From an uncultured Lachnospiraceae bacterium (GTDB taxonomy: Bacteria; Bacillota; Clostridia; Lachnospirales; Lachnospiraceae): a DNA stretch of 50,134 bases. Location of the stretch: assembly GCA_949840805.1 (NCBI GenBank), contig CATKXR010000033.1:1-50134 (forward strand). Reading direction: 5' to 3'. Of the stretch, positions 1 to 7,737 are shown one piece after another. The position numbers and the translations under genes were made by a program. The notes under the pieces are model-generated. The model ran no database searches. It was not told the origin of the DNA and worked only from the letters and a program-made list of their open reading frames with translations. Each line of letters starts with the position of its first letter. The stretch's first letter is position 1.

Positions 1-593
1 ACAGCTTCTTCCAGTTTCTCAACATAGGAATCCTCCGGCTTCTGCCCTGCCACATAGTCCAGAAATGCCTTTAACTCCCTGCTGACATCATCCATTGTCC
101 CATCTGCGTTCAGAAATATCTTTACGGCTTCGTCACCCATAGAAATACTATTGTCTTCTTTACAGATATTTTCAAAGGTATAGATATGCCGCCCTTTCCC
201 ATATAAATCAAAGGGGCAGATAAATATGATATAGCTTTTGTTCAGCTTTTTATAATGCTGACCTGCATCCACAAGCTGCAGGTCTATCATTCCCTGATAA
301 TATCTGCTTCTCTTTGGCAGTTCCTTTGTATCACTGACCTGCATTTCTATGTCGTAAACCGTCTCCCTGTCGTCCTTTACATACACATCCAGTCTGACGC
401 TGTGAGCGTCCATATCTACATTGATGCTCTTCTGCAGTTCTGGATATTCAATACGGTCAATCTTTAAATCCGGGAGAATCCTCTGCAATAACTCTTTGCA
501 CAGTTCCGGGTTCTGCATGACCTTCCCAAACAGGAAGTCGTTGGATATGCTTAATTCTTCCCATTTTGTCTGCTTTGTTTCCATGTTTCCCAT
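1..593 (-). CDS. Rpn-family PD-(D/E)XK nuclease / putative transposase, 3' end beyond the window
   Basis: Reading leftward from an ATG at 593 (MGNMETKQTKWEELSISND...), the frame stays open to the window edge, giving about 197 residues without a stop. The opening 'NDFLFGKVMQNPELCKELL' and the later 'RLDVYV..DDRETVYDIEMQ' followed by a YY-QG-D segment are the signature of the PDDEXK_2/Rpn family (recombination-promoting nucleases, often called putative transposases). The Asp of RLDVY and the E-M-Q of DIEMQ are the expected nuclease residues. Family members cut DNA and promote RecA-independent recombination; that function is family knowledge, not shown here. It lies 140 bp downstream of the SymE-like gene in the same direction and may be cargo of the rlmH element. 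Truncated only by the window, so intactness is unknown. Confidence 0.8.
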   Translation of the reverse strand, partial: MGNMETKQTKWEELSISNDFLFGKVMQNPELCKELLQRILPDLKIDRIEYPELQKSINVDMDAHSVRLDVYVKDDRETVYDIEMQVSDTKELPKRSRYYQGMIDLQLVDAGQHYKKLNKSYIIFICPFDLYGKGRHIYTFENICKEDNSISMGDEAVKIFLNADGTMDDVSRELKAFLDYVAGQKPEDSYVEKLEEA

Positions 594-733
594 TTATCTA
601 CCTGCTTTCTTTCATATAAAACACTGCCGGAAAACTCTGTATGTTTCAAAAGCTTTGTTATCTATTCTTATTATACACAGCCTTCCGGCAAATTACAAGA
701 AGCGGAGAACCTGTCTCCCGGAATTTTTCGCTC

Positions 734-1303
734 TTAATCTTTTAAGATGACCAGCTTATTCTGATAGCACTCCACCGATACACTACAGCCAATCTCAAAT
801 CCCCATTGCTCCACCCAGTTCCCCTGTAAAATAATCTGCGGCACACTTTTCCCTCTTTTTGCTGTAAATGAATAGGCTTTCATTCTACGTGTAGCCACAG
901 TATAACCCAAACCTGCATCCTCTGCCACCATGTAGCCGTTCAACTGAAAGTTTTCCATGACCTGGAACATTCTTGACAGCATGGTATCCTTTCCAAACCT
1001 GCAGGTTTCCGTAAAATCCGGACTTTTCAGGCCATTCATGCTGTTTAGTACCTCCTGGAACAAGACCTGCCTGTTTTGGCGGATAAATCCTGACAGCATC
1101 CACAGGTTATTCAACTCATAGAGCGTATCTGCCACCGAGTAAAATTCTTCTTTTGTCAATGTACGGTTAGAGTAGTAATCTGTAAAATCTTTGTCCTTTG
1201 CCATCATCAAAAAACGTATCTTCTCCACAAATTCCCTCTGCTCTGTCTCCGTTTTTAACTTCTCATATTCTGTTGCAAGATACTGGTTCAGATTATATTT
1301 CAT
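734..1303 (-). CDS. Protein with C-terminal SymE-like toxin domain
   Basis: 189 residues. Residues about 145-189 match the SymE pattern: P-x-I-x-L-x-G-x-W-x-E-x-x-G-F-x-x-G-x-x-V-x-V (seen as VPQIILQGNWVEQWGFEIG then CSVSVE), the AbrB-like fold of the SOS-induced SymE toxin. The N-terminal 140 residues are soluble, helical-looking and unrecognised, which is unusual because SymE proteins are normally short with the domain near the start. The gene begins 38 bp after the serine recombinase stop on the same strand, so co-transcription is likely. The start is preceded by GAGAGGATAAAAAGAG. It could be a toxin, an RNA-binding regulator, or a recombination accessory factor; only the C-terminal domain assignment is well supported. 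Confidence 0.6.
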   Translation of the reverse strand: MKYNLNQYLATEYEKLKTETEQREFVEKIRFLMMAKDKDFTDYYSNRTLTKEEFYSVADTLYELNNLWMLSGFIRQNRQVLFQEVLNSMNGLKSPDFTETCRFGKDTMLSRMFQVMENFQLNGYMVAEDAGLGYTVATRRMKAYSFTAKRGKSVPQIILQGNWVEQWGFEIGCSVSVECYQNKLVILKD

Positions 1304-1341
1304 CTCTTTTTATCCTCTCTTTTTTATTTATCCTGGAATCT

Positions 1342-3015
1342 CTAAATCACAAGTTCCAGTTCCAGTGACTTCATCCCAAATTCCCGGAACATAAAAACAG
1401 ACGGCGCACCGTCTGGAGGTGTGCCGCCGTTGTTCTGTAAAAATCTTATCAGGTCGTCTGAAAGCTTTATTTTGATAGAATCTATGTTCCTGTCCCTGTC
1501 TACAGTAATTTCCTTAATCAACAGGTGCAGAAGTCTTTTTCGAATGGTATGGTCTATGTCGCCAGATAAGGCCAGGCTGAAATTCTGCAAAATAGCCCTC
1601 ACAGCCTCTTTAGGTATCTCCCTGCGCTCTTCCTCCAATAGAATAAGGCGGCTTTCGTTTGTACGTTCCCTGACCTGCTCCATCTGCTGTTCCAGTTGAT
1701 TTTTCCGTGTCAGAAACTCTTCCTTAGTAATCACCCCGTCTTCATAAGCTTCATGGTTCCGGCTCATACGGTTTTCCAGTTTTTGCCGCTCCTTCTCCTG
1801 CAGGGTCTGTTCCATACAGGCATTCTTTTTCAGGATATTATGCTCCCGGTTTACTCTGGAATAGACTTCATTGAATACTTTGTCATCATTCAGGATTTCT
1901 TCCATCCGCTGATAGACAACGCTGTTCGCTTTTTCCACCCTTATCATGTTGCTGTGACAGACCGCTGTTCCCTTGTTTTTCCAGTTACCGCAGGCGTAAT
2001 AAGTAAGTTTTCTTTTGCTCCCGTCCACTTTTTTGTTGCATACTCTGGATATGACCATGCCTGCGCCGCACTCCGGACATTTCAGTATCCCTGTCAGAGG
2101 ATATTCCCCGTCATAGATACGGGAAGGCTTCCCTGATTTCTGGCTGATTAAGAACTGTACCTGGTTCCACTGTTCTTCCTCTATGATTGCCTGGTGAATT
2201 CCGTCAGCTATGATAGGCTCCGGGTTGATATTACTGCGGCGTTTCTCGTTCCAGTTCCTTCTGACATCATAGCGTACCTTTCCAATATAGACAGGGTTGG
2301 TAAGTATCGTCCGAAGCTGTGCTACGGAAAAAGCGTTCCCCTTTTTACTCTTATATCCCAACTTATTGATATGATTGACAATCGCTTTATAACCCTTGCC
2401 CGACGCATACATGTCATAGATTAGCCGTACCGCCTCCGCTTCCGTTTCCTCAATCTCCAAACGTGATTTCTTCCTTGCCGCATTTTCTGTACCTTCCAGG
2501 GGAACCCAGTGATATCCAAGAGGGGCTGCCCCGCCGCACCATTCCCCTGCACGGGCTTTGGCCTTCATCCCCATCTTTACATTCTGTGCAATGGTATTGC
2601 GTTCAAATTCTCCCACAAGCGCCATCATCTGAAACTGCATTTTTCCTGCCGGTGTATCGGATTCAAACCGTTCCGAATAGGACTGGTAGGAAATTCCATA
2701 TTTGTCCAATGTGTTCACGATTTTGATGGCATCCTCCAGTTTACGGCTTAACCGATTGATTTTCCAGGACATCACCATGTCGAACTTCTTTTCCGTGGCA
2801 TCCTTTAATAATTCCTGTATGGCCGGCCTGTGTACAATATCCTTTCCGCTGATTCCGGCATCAGAAAAAACTTTGTAGACTTCATAGCCCTGTTTTGTAC
2901 AGTATTCCCTTATCAGGCGTTCCTGCTCCCCGATACTGTAGCCTTCTTCCGCCTGTTCTGTGGTGCTGACACGGCAGTAAATAGCCACTCGTTTTCTTTT
3001 TTCCTCTTTGCTCAT
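1342..3015 (-). CDS. Large serine recombinase (site-specific integrase/excisionase)
   Basis: 557 residues, a normal size for a large serine recombinase. It opens with the resolvase-type catalytic domain: VAIYCRVSTTEQ carries the nucleophilic serine (S17) and the following arginine-rich segment AIYCRVS...SWKINRLSRKLEDA holds the expected active-site arginines. A 'Recombinase' domain follows (GYKAIVNHIN..., about residues 160-270), then a zinc ribbon (CPECGAGMV ... YACGNWKN ... C, about 310-355) and a C-terminal coiled coil with a second domain ending NNGGTPPDGAP. The enzyme should integrate and excise the surrounding element by strand exchange at att sites. It lies just downstream of the helicase-like gene, as ccr lies downstream of cch in staphylococcal SCC elements. 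It starts after GAGAGGCAGACTAT. It looks intact. Confidence 0.95.
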   Translation of the reverse strand: MSKEEKRKRVAIYCRVSTTEQAEEGYSIGEQERLIREYCTKQGYEVYKVFSDAGISGKDIVHRPAIQELLKDATEKKFDMVMSWKINRLSRKLEDAIKIVNTLDKYGISYQSYSERFESDTPAGKMQFQMMALVGEFERNTIAQNVKMGMKAKARAGEWCGGAAPLGYHWVPLEGTENAARKKSRLEIEETEAEAVRLIYDMYASGKGYKAIVNHINKLGYKSKKGNAFSVAQLRTILTNPVYIGKVRYDVRRNWNEKRRSNINPEPIIADGIHQAIIEEEQWNQVQFLISQKSGKPSRIYDGEYPLTGILKCPECGAGMVISRVCNKKVDGSKRKLTYYACGNWKNKGTAVCHSNMIRVEKANSVVYQRMEEILNDDKVFNEVYSRVNREHNILKKNACMEQTLQEKERQKLENRMSRNHEAYEDGVITKEEFLTRKNQLEQQMEQVRERTNESRLILLEEERREIPKEAVRAILQNFSLALSGDIDHTIRKRLLHLLIKEITVDRDRNIDSIKIKLSDDLIRFLQNNGGTPPDGAPSVFMFREFGMKSLELELVI

Positions 3016-3152
3016 ATAGTCTGCCTCTCTTTCTTTGATGGTTCAGAATTATGATATATATCTTTCCATAGGGATAAATTCAAAATCACCAGATAGAGGA
3101 CAGTATCTGCAGATGCCATCCAACTATCCGGTTTTCTCTGTCAGAAACAAAT

Positions 3153-3266
3153 CTATTCTCTTTCCTGTTCTTTTTCCACCCTTTCCTCATTTGAATAAAC
3201 AGCGGCGATGATTGCAGCCATCAGTCCCATAACCGTCTCTAACCACTCTTCATTCATTTTACCCAT
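3153..3266 (-). CDS. Small hydrophobic protein, 37 aa
   Basis: Between the helicase-like gene and the recombinase, an ATG at 3266 follows GGGAGGAAC and opens 37 codons: a short start, a hydrophobic helix (ETVMGLMAAIIAAVYSN) and a very charged tail rich in E and R. The hydrophobic stretch is long enough to sit in a membrane. No family is recognised. It shares strand and operon position with its neighbours, and the ribosome site is good though slightly close; an in-frame ATG three codons later is an alternative start. The rest of the 344-base interval between neighbours shows nothing else. Confidence 0.5.
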   Translation of the reverse strand: MGKMNEEWLETVMGLMAAIIAAVYSNEERVEKEQERE

Positions 3267-3359
3267 GTTCCTCCCTGTGGCACCGATGGCGGCAAATCCC
3301 TTTTTCCCTTTCTTTCCTTAGGGAATCGGCTTCTCGGCTGCACCGGCGCGACATCCGTT

Positions 3360-3815
3360 TTACTGTCTCCATATTTCAATATAACTTGCGTTCTTTCCCT
3401 TTTTTACCACAAAAAAGATGCCCGTATCTTCCAGGTTGCTCCTGTCCTCTGACATCTTCCTTGTCATAACCTCCGGCGCACCTGGAAAGCTTCTTCCATT
3501 TATCCCGCACTCTTCCATCGCATAAATCTTTAAATCTCTGTAAAAATCTGATACCCTGCATCTTATGCCATCCCTGTTCTCTTCCCTTTCCATGAAATTC
3601 TCTATTGCCATAAGCAGTACATTCCCGGAGACGACAGATTCATTGATTTTCTTCCTGTTCAGGCGGAATGCCTCATATACCTTTTCTTCCGCATACCCAA
3701 GCTGTCTTCCTGCTTTGACCGCCATTTCGTAAAAATCAACCATTCTTACCGGTGACGGCTTTGCAGGTGGATTCCCGTCTCCCCAATACGCCCTTGACGG
3801 TCTGGCACAGCGCAC
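3360..3815 (-). CDS. C-terminal part of the helicase-like ATPase, separated by a frameshift
   Basis: This frame carries the natural C-terminus of the ATPase encoded just upstream (3736-4827). Its segment PVRMVDFYEMAVKAGRQLGY matches the 'PRMADF..W' motif that follows the ATPase core in this SF3-like family, so it belongs to the same polypeptide. The GTG at 3815 that opens the frame has no ribosome site and is probably not a real start. If translated separately, the more credible start is the ATG at 3743, inside the overlap with the upstream frame's stop (ATGGTTGA), allowing reinitiation. The remainder (FRLNRKKINE... to IEIWRQ) looks like a small winged or helical C-terminal domain. Listed separately because the sequence as given does not join the frames. 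Confidence 0.75.
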   Translation of the reverse strand: MRCARPSRAYWGDGNPPAKPSPVRMVDFYEMAVKAGRQLGYAEEKVYEAFRLNRKKINESVVSGNVLLMAIENFMEREENRDGIRCRVSDFYRDLKIYAMEECGINGRSFPGAPEVMTRKMSEDRSNLEDTGIFFVVKKGKNASYIEIWRQ

Positions 3816-4827
3816 CGAAAAAGAGTGGTCTGTCTTTTTCCCACTTTTTCTTCAGTTCTTCATCGCCAAGCATTTCTTCCGGCTTTATCCTTTCCAGTTC
3901 CAGAAAGATTGCCCTGTCTGCCAGGTCGCTCCTCATAATGCACTGCCTTGTACTGTTGATGCAGACGATTGCGTTGGGTTCTGAAATGGACTGCGTATTG
4001 TCCGTAAAAAGCTTCCTTCTCACCTGGACTGTCCTTGTATAGTTCCGGCAGAGCAGGTCGCTTATGTCCTGGGAAATATAGCTGATGTTGTCAAAGCATA
4101 CCATGTATTCCTCCGTCAGGCACATTGCCACCTCGTTTTCCTTCCTGGACATGGGAAACAGGGGATTGACTGTAAGCGGGTCTATCAAATCCTGTATCCT
4201 TTTGAAGCAGGTAGATTTTGCACTGGCCTTCTGGCCGTAAATCTCCAATACAGGATTAGAAAAACGCTCCCCAAAGAAGCACCCCACAAGAAATACGGCG
4301 AAAAGTATCCGGTCAGATTCACTCTTGAAATTAAAGTGTTTTTTGATAAAACGCATTACGTCTTTGGGGCTTGCATTTTCAAAGTCCGGTTCTGTCTGCG
4401 GCGCAAAGATGGCGCTGTGGTGGAACAGTATTCCGGAATTTTTCACCAGTTTTATGTTCTCTGCGGTTATCTTGAGATATTTTCCATCTTCTCTGCCCAG
4501 GTCATAATAAATTGCGTCCGGTTTCTCGTATATCCTTTTATAGAACTTGGAACGCTTTTTCATCTGCCTTGCCTTCATCCTTATATGCGCCTGTGCCTGG
4601 GCATGGCCACCGGGTGACAATATCCTGCCATATTTATCATAGCAGTAGGCACGGAACCATTCTTCAAAGGTTTCACTGTCTACCGGTATGAGCTGTGATG
4701 CCGCATTTTCCCTGGAGACCTTGATATATGCCTTGCCTGTGTTGGAACACAGAAGCATTACTTCCCGCTCTGCTTCTTTGATAATCTGCTCCATTGAAAT
4801 ATCGTTTCTTCTTGTCTCACTCTCCAT
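3736..4827 (-). CDS. Primase/helicase-like ATPase (SF3-like), 5' part of a frameshifted gene
   Basis: The start at ATG 4827 (MESETRRND) is set by GGGGGAGGCAGTAT just before it and overlaps the stop of the preceding gene by 11 bases. Visible motifs: Walker A GQKASAKST, with alanine where glycine is usual, a known variant in this family; a Walker B-like MVCFDN; a sensor/arginine region RSDLADRAIFLEL. These belong to a family of phage, plasmid and island ATPases related to D5/SF3 helicases, thought to drive replication initiation. In SCC elements the functionally similar Cch gene also precedes the recombinase genes. The frame runs off course at a run of four C on the plus strand (3781-3784) and stops 45 bases later; removing one base restores about 488 residues continuous with 3360-3815. 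Confidence 0.8.
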   Translation of the reverse strand: MESETRRNDISMEQIIKEAEREVMLLCSNTGKAYIKVSRENAASQLIPVDSETFEEWFRAYCYDKYGRILSPGGHAQAQAHIRMKARQMKKRSKFYKRIYEKPDAIYYDLGREDGKYLKITAENIKLVKNSGILFHHSAIFAPQTEPDFENASPKDVMRFIKKHFNFKSESDRILFAVFLVGCFFGERFSNPVLEIYGQKASAKSTCFKRIQDLIDPLTVNPLFPMSRKENEVAMCLTEEYMVCFDNISYISQDISDLLCRNYTRTVQVRRKLFTDNTQSISEPNAIVCINSTRQCIMRSDLADRAIFLELERIKPEEMLGDEELKKKWEKDRPLFFGALCQTVKGVLGRRESTCKAVTGKNG

Positions 4828-5176
4828 ATACTGCCTCCCCCAAATATGCCTGCTCTTCTTCCTCCTGTTCGACACCATAATAGGAATAATCATAATCAGC
4901 AGATACAATCTCCCATCCACTGCCTCTGTCGATAAGGTTCAAATATGCCCTGCTCCCTTCCAGACATCCATAGTCCAGACAGCCTTCCCTGGTGAACACA
5001 GGAAAGTTACTGAAAAAATCACATGCCGCCCTGTCATATCCATCTGCTTTGAAGGTCAGGGACTGCGTGACTGCAGTCCCTTTTCCTTCCCGAAAGCAGA
5101 CAGTTACTGTTCTCTTCTGCTTATCTAATATGCAGGCAGATATTACAGCAGGCAAATATTCAGCCCTCTCCTTCAT
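4817..5176 (-). CDS. Hypothetical acidic protein
   Basis: 119 residues from ATG 5176 (MKERAEYLPAVISAC). This start is chosen because GAGGAAGATACAG precedes it; an in-frame start 36 bases further upstream lies inside the preceding gene and lacks a ribosome site. Its beginning overlaps the end of the 75-residue gene (5160) and its end overlaps the start of the helicase-like gene, so the three are translationally coupled. The C-terminus is rich in Y, D and E (YDYSYYGVEQEEEEQ). No family is recognised. Tight coupling to the helicase suggests a role in the element's replication or its control, but that is inference. Confidence 0.65.
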   Translation of the reverse strand: MKERAEYLPAVISACILDKQKRTVTVCFREGKGTAVTQSLTFKADGYDRAACDFFSNFPVFTREGCLDYGCLEGSRAYLNLIDRGSGWEIVSADYDYSYYGVEQEEEEQAYLGEAVYGE

Positions 5177-5387
5177 CTGTATCTTCCTCTTCCTCGTAAT
5201 AATCATAATCAATTAATAATGTTTGAATAAAAATACTTCCGTCCTTTAGGCGGCGCAGAATAGCTTTTACCGCCATCCCTTCTAACTCATCTGTGTCGAT
5301 TACTCCATTTTCGTCTATAATATCCAATTTGCGGGCAAAACTGGCAAACTTGGAATTAGGACTATCATCAATAGGAACAACTTTCAT
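5160..5387 (-). CDS. Hypothetical acidic protein, 75 aa
   Basis: 75 residues starting MKVVPIDDSPNSKF and ending in an acidic tail (YYEEEEDTDEGEG). The ribosome site is weak (AGAG close to the ATG), but the start lies 5 bases after the stop of the preceding 41-codon frame, so translation is probably by reinitiation. It overlaps the next gene by 17 bases. No domain is recognised. The acidic, small, operon-coupled character is like anti-restriction or DNA-mimic proteins, but nothing specific supports that. Confidence 0.55.
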   Translation of the reverse strand: MKVVPIDDSPNSKFASFARKLDIIDENGVIDTDELEGMAVKAILRRLKDGSIFIQTLLIDYDYYEEEEDTDEGEG

Positions 5388-5392
5388 GTACT

Positions 5393-5518
5393 CTATGCCG
5401 GGGCCTCATCCAGTTCCACGCAGACTCTGAGTTTTGAATCAACTTGATATTGTCTTGTAATAAATCCATAATACCATTTTCCTTCTCTTATGTTAGCTAC
5501 TTTTAATTTGACTTTCAT
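5393..5518 (-). CDS. Small basic hypothetical protein, 41 aa
   Basis: A frame of 41 codons from ATG 5518 (MKVKLKVANIREGKW) to TAG at 5393. The composition is protein-like and fairly basic. It sits directly upstream of, and in series with, the 75-residue gene. There is no clear Shine-Dalgarno; instead a perfect 12-base-pair hairpin (5531-5561) lies 12 bases before the ATG, which would strongly affect its translation. No family recognised. Moderate-to-low confidence. Confidence 0.4.
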   Translation of the reverse strand: MKVKLKVANIREGKWYYGFITRQYQVDSKLRVCVELDEAPA

Positions 5519-5530
5519 ATTTTTTATACT

Positions 5531-5561
5531 CAGACCTGGCAACCCGGAATTGCCAGGTCTG
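5531..5561. other. Perfect 12-bp inverted repeat with 7-base loop
   Basis: CAGACCTGGCAA at 5531-5542 pairs perfectly with TTGCCAGGTCTG at 5550-5561. On the plus strand it is followed by ATTTCTCCTTTTTAT, a terminator-like tail, but no plus-strand gene precedes it. On the minus strand it precedes the small gene at 5518 without a T-run. It may be a terminator for antisense transcription, an operator, or a 5' stem on the leftward mRNA. Confidence 0.6.
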
Positions 5562-5773
5562 ATTTCTCCTTTTTATATTTTTACCAGCGCTGATAACGAT
5601 ATAATAGCACATTGGAAAAAATTCGCCAGACCGCCCTTGTCACAGGCAGCCTTAACCCTATTGATTTCCAGTGCCAAAACAGAATTAACTTTCCCATAGT
5701 TGTCGAAAGCAACGAATAAAAATACTTTTCCTTCATATAATTCTATATATAGACAACCCATAGGAGGCTTATA

Positions 5774-6829
5774 ATGAACGAATATTCTGATAGCTTAAAT
5801 TCAAAAAGATTATTATTAGAATCTATAGATGATTTTATCAATATTTTTTCAGACATTATTTCTTTTGAGGCAAATTTAAAACTACAGATTTCAAAATTTT
5901 ACTTATCAGGGCTCACAACTCCCCAAATTAAGAAACAGAAACTTTTATGCAAAAAATATCCGCCTGACTCAGAAGAGGCCAAAATACTGTCACTATACCT
6001 CAAACCAGACTGCAATAAGTTATATCGTATTCGCGATAACAGTAACCCGGAAGGGATTATTAATATGATTCAGCGAAAATATTTATGTACATATATATTA
6101 CAGAAATATCCTACACCTGATTTAGCTGGCCTTCCATTTGATTTTTGGAACGCTTATCGCTTGAAGGTATATATCTGTCTTTTATTCCATGCGGACAGGA
6201 AACAAATCAGCAAGAAAACAATCAGCAATATATGGTCAGTCATTTATAATTCTAAGGGAAACACATCCAAAGACAAACTGCCGATAAATATTGGCCCAAT
6301 AAAATATTATCTATACATTAGAATTTGCAAATTAAAAATGGACCGCTATCAGGGAAAACGAAAATACAACCGCTGTATTTATGCCGCCTTATTTTGCCTT
6401 TCTGGTACAGACTATATTTATACAGGACGAAGCATGTCTAAATTATATTTCGCACGCAAAAAGACAAGACGACATAACCCTCCCACCCTTTACAAGATTT
6501 TAGACCAACTACTGGGCAATGAAAAAAAATCAAATTCTACTATTTATATTGAGAATGACAGTTTAGCGACTTTTAGAATTGCATCATTCCATGCGCTAGA
6601 ATCTCGTCCAACTTACAACTTTATCTTTTTTAAATTTAATGATATTAGCTATATCGAAAAAACACAAAAACATCTTAAAGGAATCGTTTCCGATGACAAG
6701 ATAGTTCTTGAAAAAATGAAGGATTTAATACAACAGTTAAATGAAGAATCCTTTTCCTATCCTTCTCAAAAAAAAGATTTCTTAACTAATATGTCAAAAA
6801 AAATAAAGAAATTTTGTGGGGATTACTAA
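5774..6829 (+). CDS. AT-rich orphan protein of unknown function (possible divergent GIY-YIG-like core)
   Basis: 351 residues from ATG 5774, with AGGAGG seven bases before it. It is the only long plus-strand gene inside the element and is clearly richer in A and T than its neighbours, which suggests separate acquisition. No family is recognised with confidence. Between residues 201 and 282 there is a weak resemblance to a GIY-YIG nuclease: CIY (201-203), YTG (216-218), an Arg/His cluster (228-234), and a late E276...P-x-YN282. The spacing between E and N is shorter than usual, so this is a guess. The N-terminal 190 residues look helical. Its position as insulated cargo on the opposite strand fits a defence or selfish gene, by inference only. 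Confidence 0.6.
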   Translation: MNEYSDSLNSKRLLLESIDDFINIFSDIISFEANLKLQISKFYLSGLTTPQIKKQKLLCKKYPPDSEEAKILSLYLKPDCNKLYRIRDNSNPEGIINMIQRKYLCTYILQKYPTPDLAGLPFDFWNAYRLKVYICLLFHADRKQISKKTISNIWSVIYNSKGNTSKDKLPINIGPIKYYLYIRICKLKMDRYQGKRKYNRCIYAALFCLSGTDYIYTGRSMSKLYFARKKTRRHNPPTLYKILDQLLGNEKKSNSTIYIENDSLATFRIASFHALESRPTYNFIFFKFNDISYIEKTQKHLKGIVSDDKIVLEKMKDLIQQLNEESFSYPSQKKDFLTNMSKKIKKFCGDY

Positions 6830-6853
6830 CCAATCCCCACATATATCTTCACA

Positions 6854-7000
6854 TTATCTTCTCCGTGTCCTGCCGCTCTGCTTCACACACTTTGACGCTG
6901 TATAGATGGAAATACCAAGTCCAACGCCTGCCGTCACAGATTCAATAATAACCGTAGATGCTATGGTGCTTCCCACAGCCGCTAAAAATCCTAAAATCAT
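6854..7000 (-). CDS. Small membrane protein, 48 aa
   Basis: The ATG at 7000 overlaps the stop of the preceding 245-residue gene as ATGA, so translation is coupled. The product is 48 residues: a glycine/alanine-rich hydrophobic segment with two halves (ILGFLAAVGSTIAS and VTAGVGLGISIYTAS) and a basic tail ending SGRTRRR, so one or two membrane passes with the positive end inside. It resembles small bacteriocin-like or holin-like peptides in general character only. No family is assigned. Confidence 0.6.
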   Translation of the reverse strand: MILGFLAAVGSTIASTVIIESVTAGVGLGISIYTASKCVKQSGRTRRR

Positions 7001-7734
7001 GCTTCGACTCCTTTCCGATAAATCAATATGATTCCATAGTCATTGTTTGTAAGATACAGGGCTTCTACCCAGTCTGCACCGCCAACTGTAACCGTATCAA
7101 GATATTCATACATAGATTCCTGGATATAATGCCTCTCTAATATCTGCCGGTAAGCTTCCTTTGCGGCTTCATCCAGTTTCGGGATAACAGCACAGAAGCC
7201 GCCCATGCCGCCCTGCACATCCCTTTCTGCCCCATAATTGCTGTCCAGTATATCAACCTGGGAAGCAAGGTATTCCAGTATCTTTTCCGGTAAATAGGTC
7301 TGCAAAACCGGATAATTGTCCCAATAGTCCCGTTCTGTTCCGATATAATGATAAGTCCTCTCCCTGTCGGCTTCCTCCGGCATTGGCCTGAACCGGTTAT
7401 TTTCGTCTTCTATATCTGAGTCATTCACAATCCCATAGCCTCTGCACAGATAACCGCCGTCTCCGTCCTCTTCTCCAACCGCATAGAAAATCATCTGCCC
7501 ACTTTCTTTCGGCATACGGAATGACCTTACCTCTATGGCGCGTTTCTTCGCTGTCAATTCTTCGTAATCGGCAGCAGACAGCATCTTCTGAAACCCTTCC
7601 CATTCATCCGCTTCCAGATAGTCTGCGTCAAATAATATGGAAGCGTTGCTCCAAACTGCCCCCGGTACAATGCCTTCCCTGTTCTGCACATAGTACAGAA
7701 AATGTTCCCAACTTTGAAATCGAATCCCTGTCAC
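6997..7734 (-). CDS. Hypothetical soluble protein
   Basis: 245 residues with a GTG start at 7734, supported by GGAGG eight bases upstream; an ATG five bases earlier is out of frame. The protein is acidic, soluble and without membrane segments or recognised motifs (MTGIRFQSWEHFLYY ... IILIYRKGVEA). It begins 3 bases after the stop of the previous gene and ends in an ATGA overlap with the 48-residue membrane protein, so the three are one translational unit. Function unknown; probably element-specific. Confidence 0.75.
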   Translation of the reverse strand: MTGIRFQSWEHFLYYVQNREGIVPGAVWSNASILFDADYLEADEWEGFQKMLSAADYEELTAKKRAIEVRSFRMPKESGQMIFYAVGEEDGDGGYLCRGYGIVNDSDIEDENNRFRPMPEEADRERTYHYIGTERDYWDNYPVLQTYLPEKILEYLASQVDILDSNYGAERDVQGGMGGFCAVIPKLDEAAKEAYRQILERHYIQESMYEYLDTVTVGGADWVEALYLTNNDYGIILIYRKGVEA

Positions 7735-7737
7735 TTT

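Noticed and set aside
1340..1360. ATCACAAGT near the recombinase stop matches the rlmH 3' end, as a possible attachment site
   Set aside because: It is only 9 bases, lies within the recombinase's last codons, and is inverted relative to rlmH, whereas att copies flanking an element should be direct repeats.
5573..5761. 62-codon minus-strand frame upstream of the orphan gene
   Set aside because: No Shine-Dalgarno, and its start region is the plus-strand ribosome site of the 5774 gene; kept only as non-coding upstream sequence.
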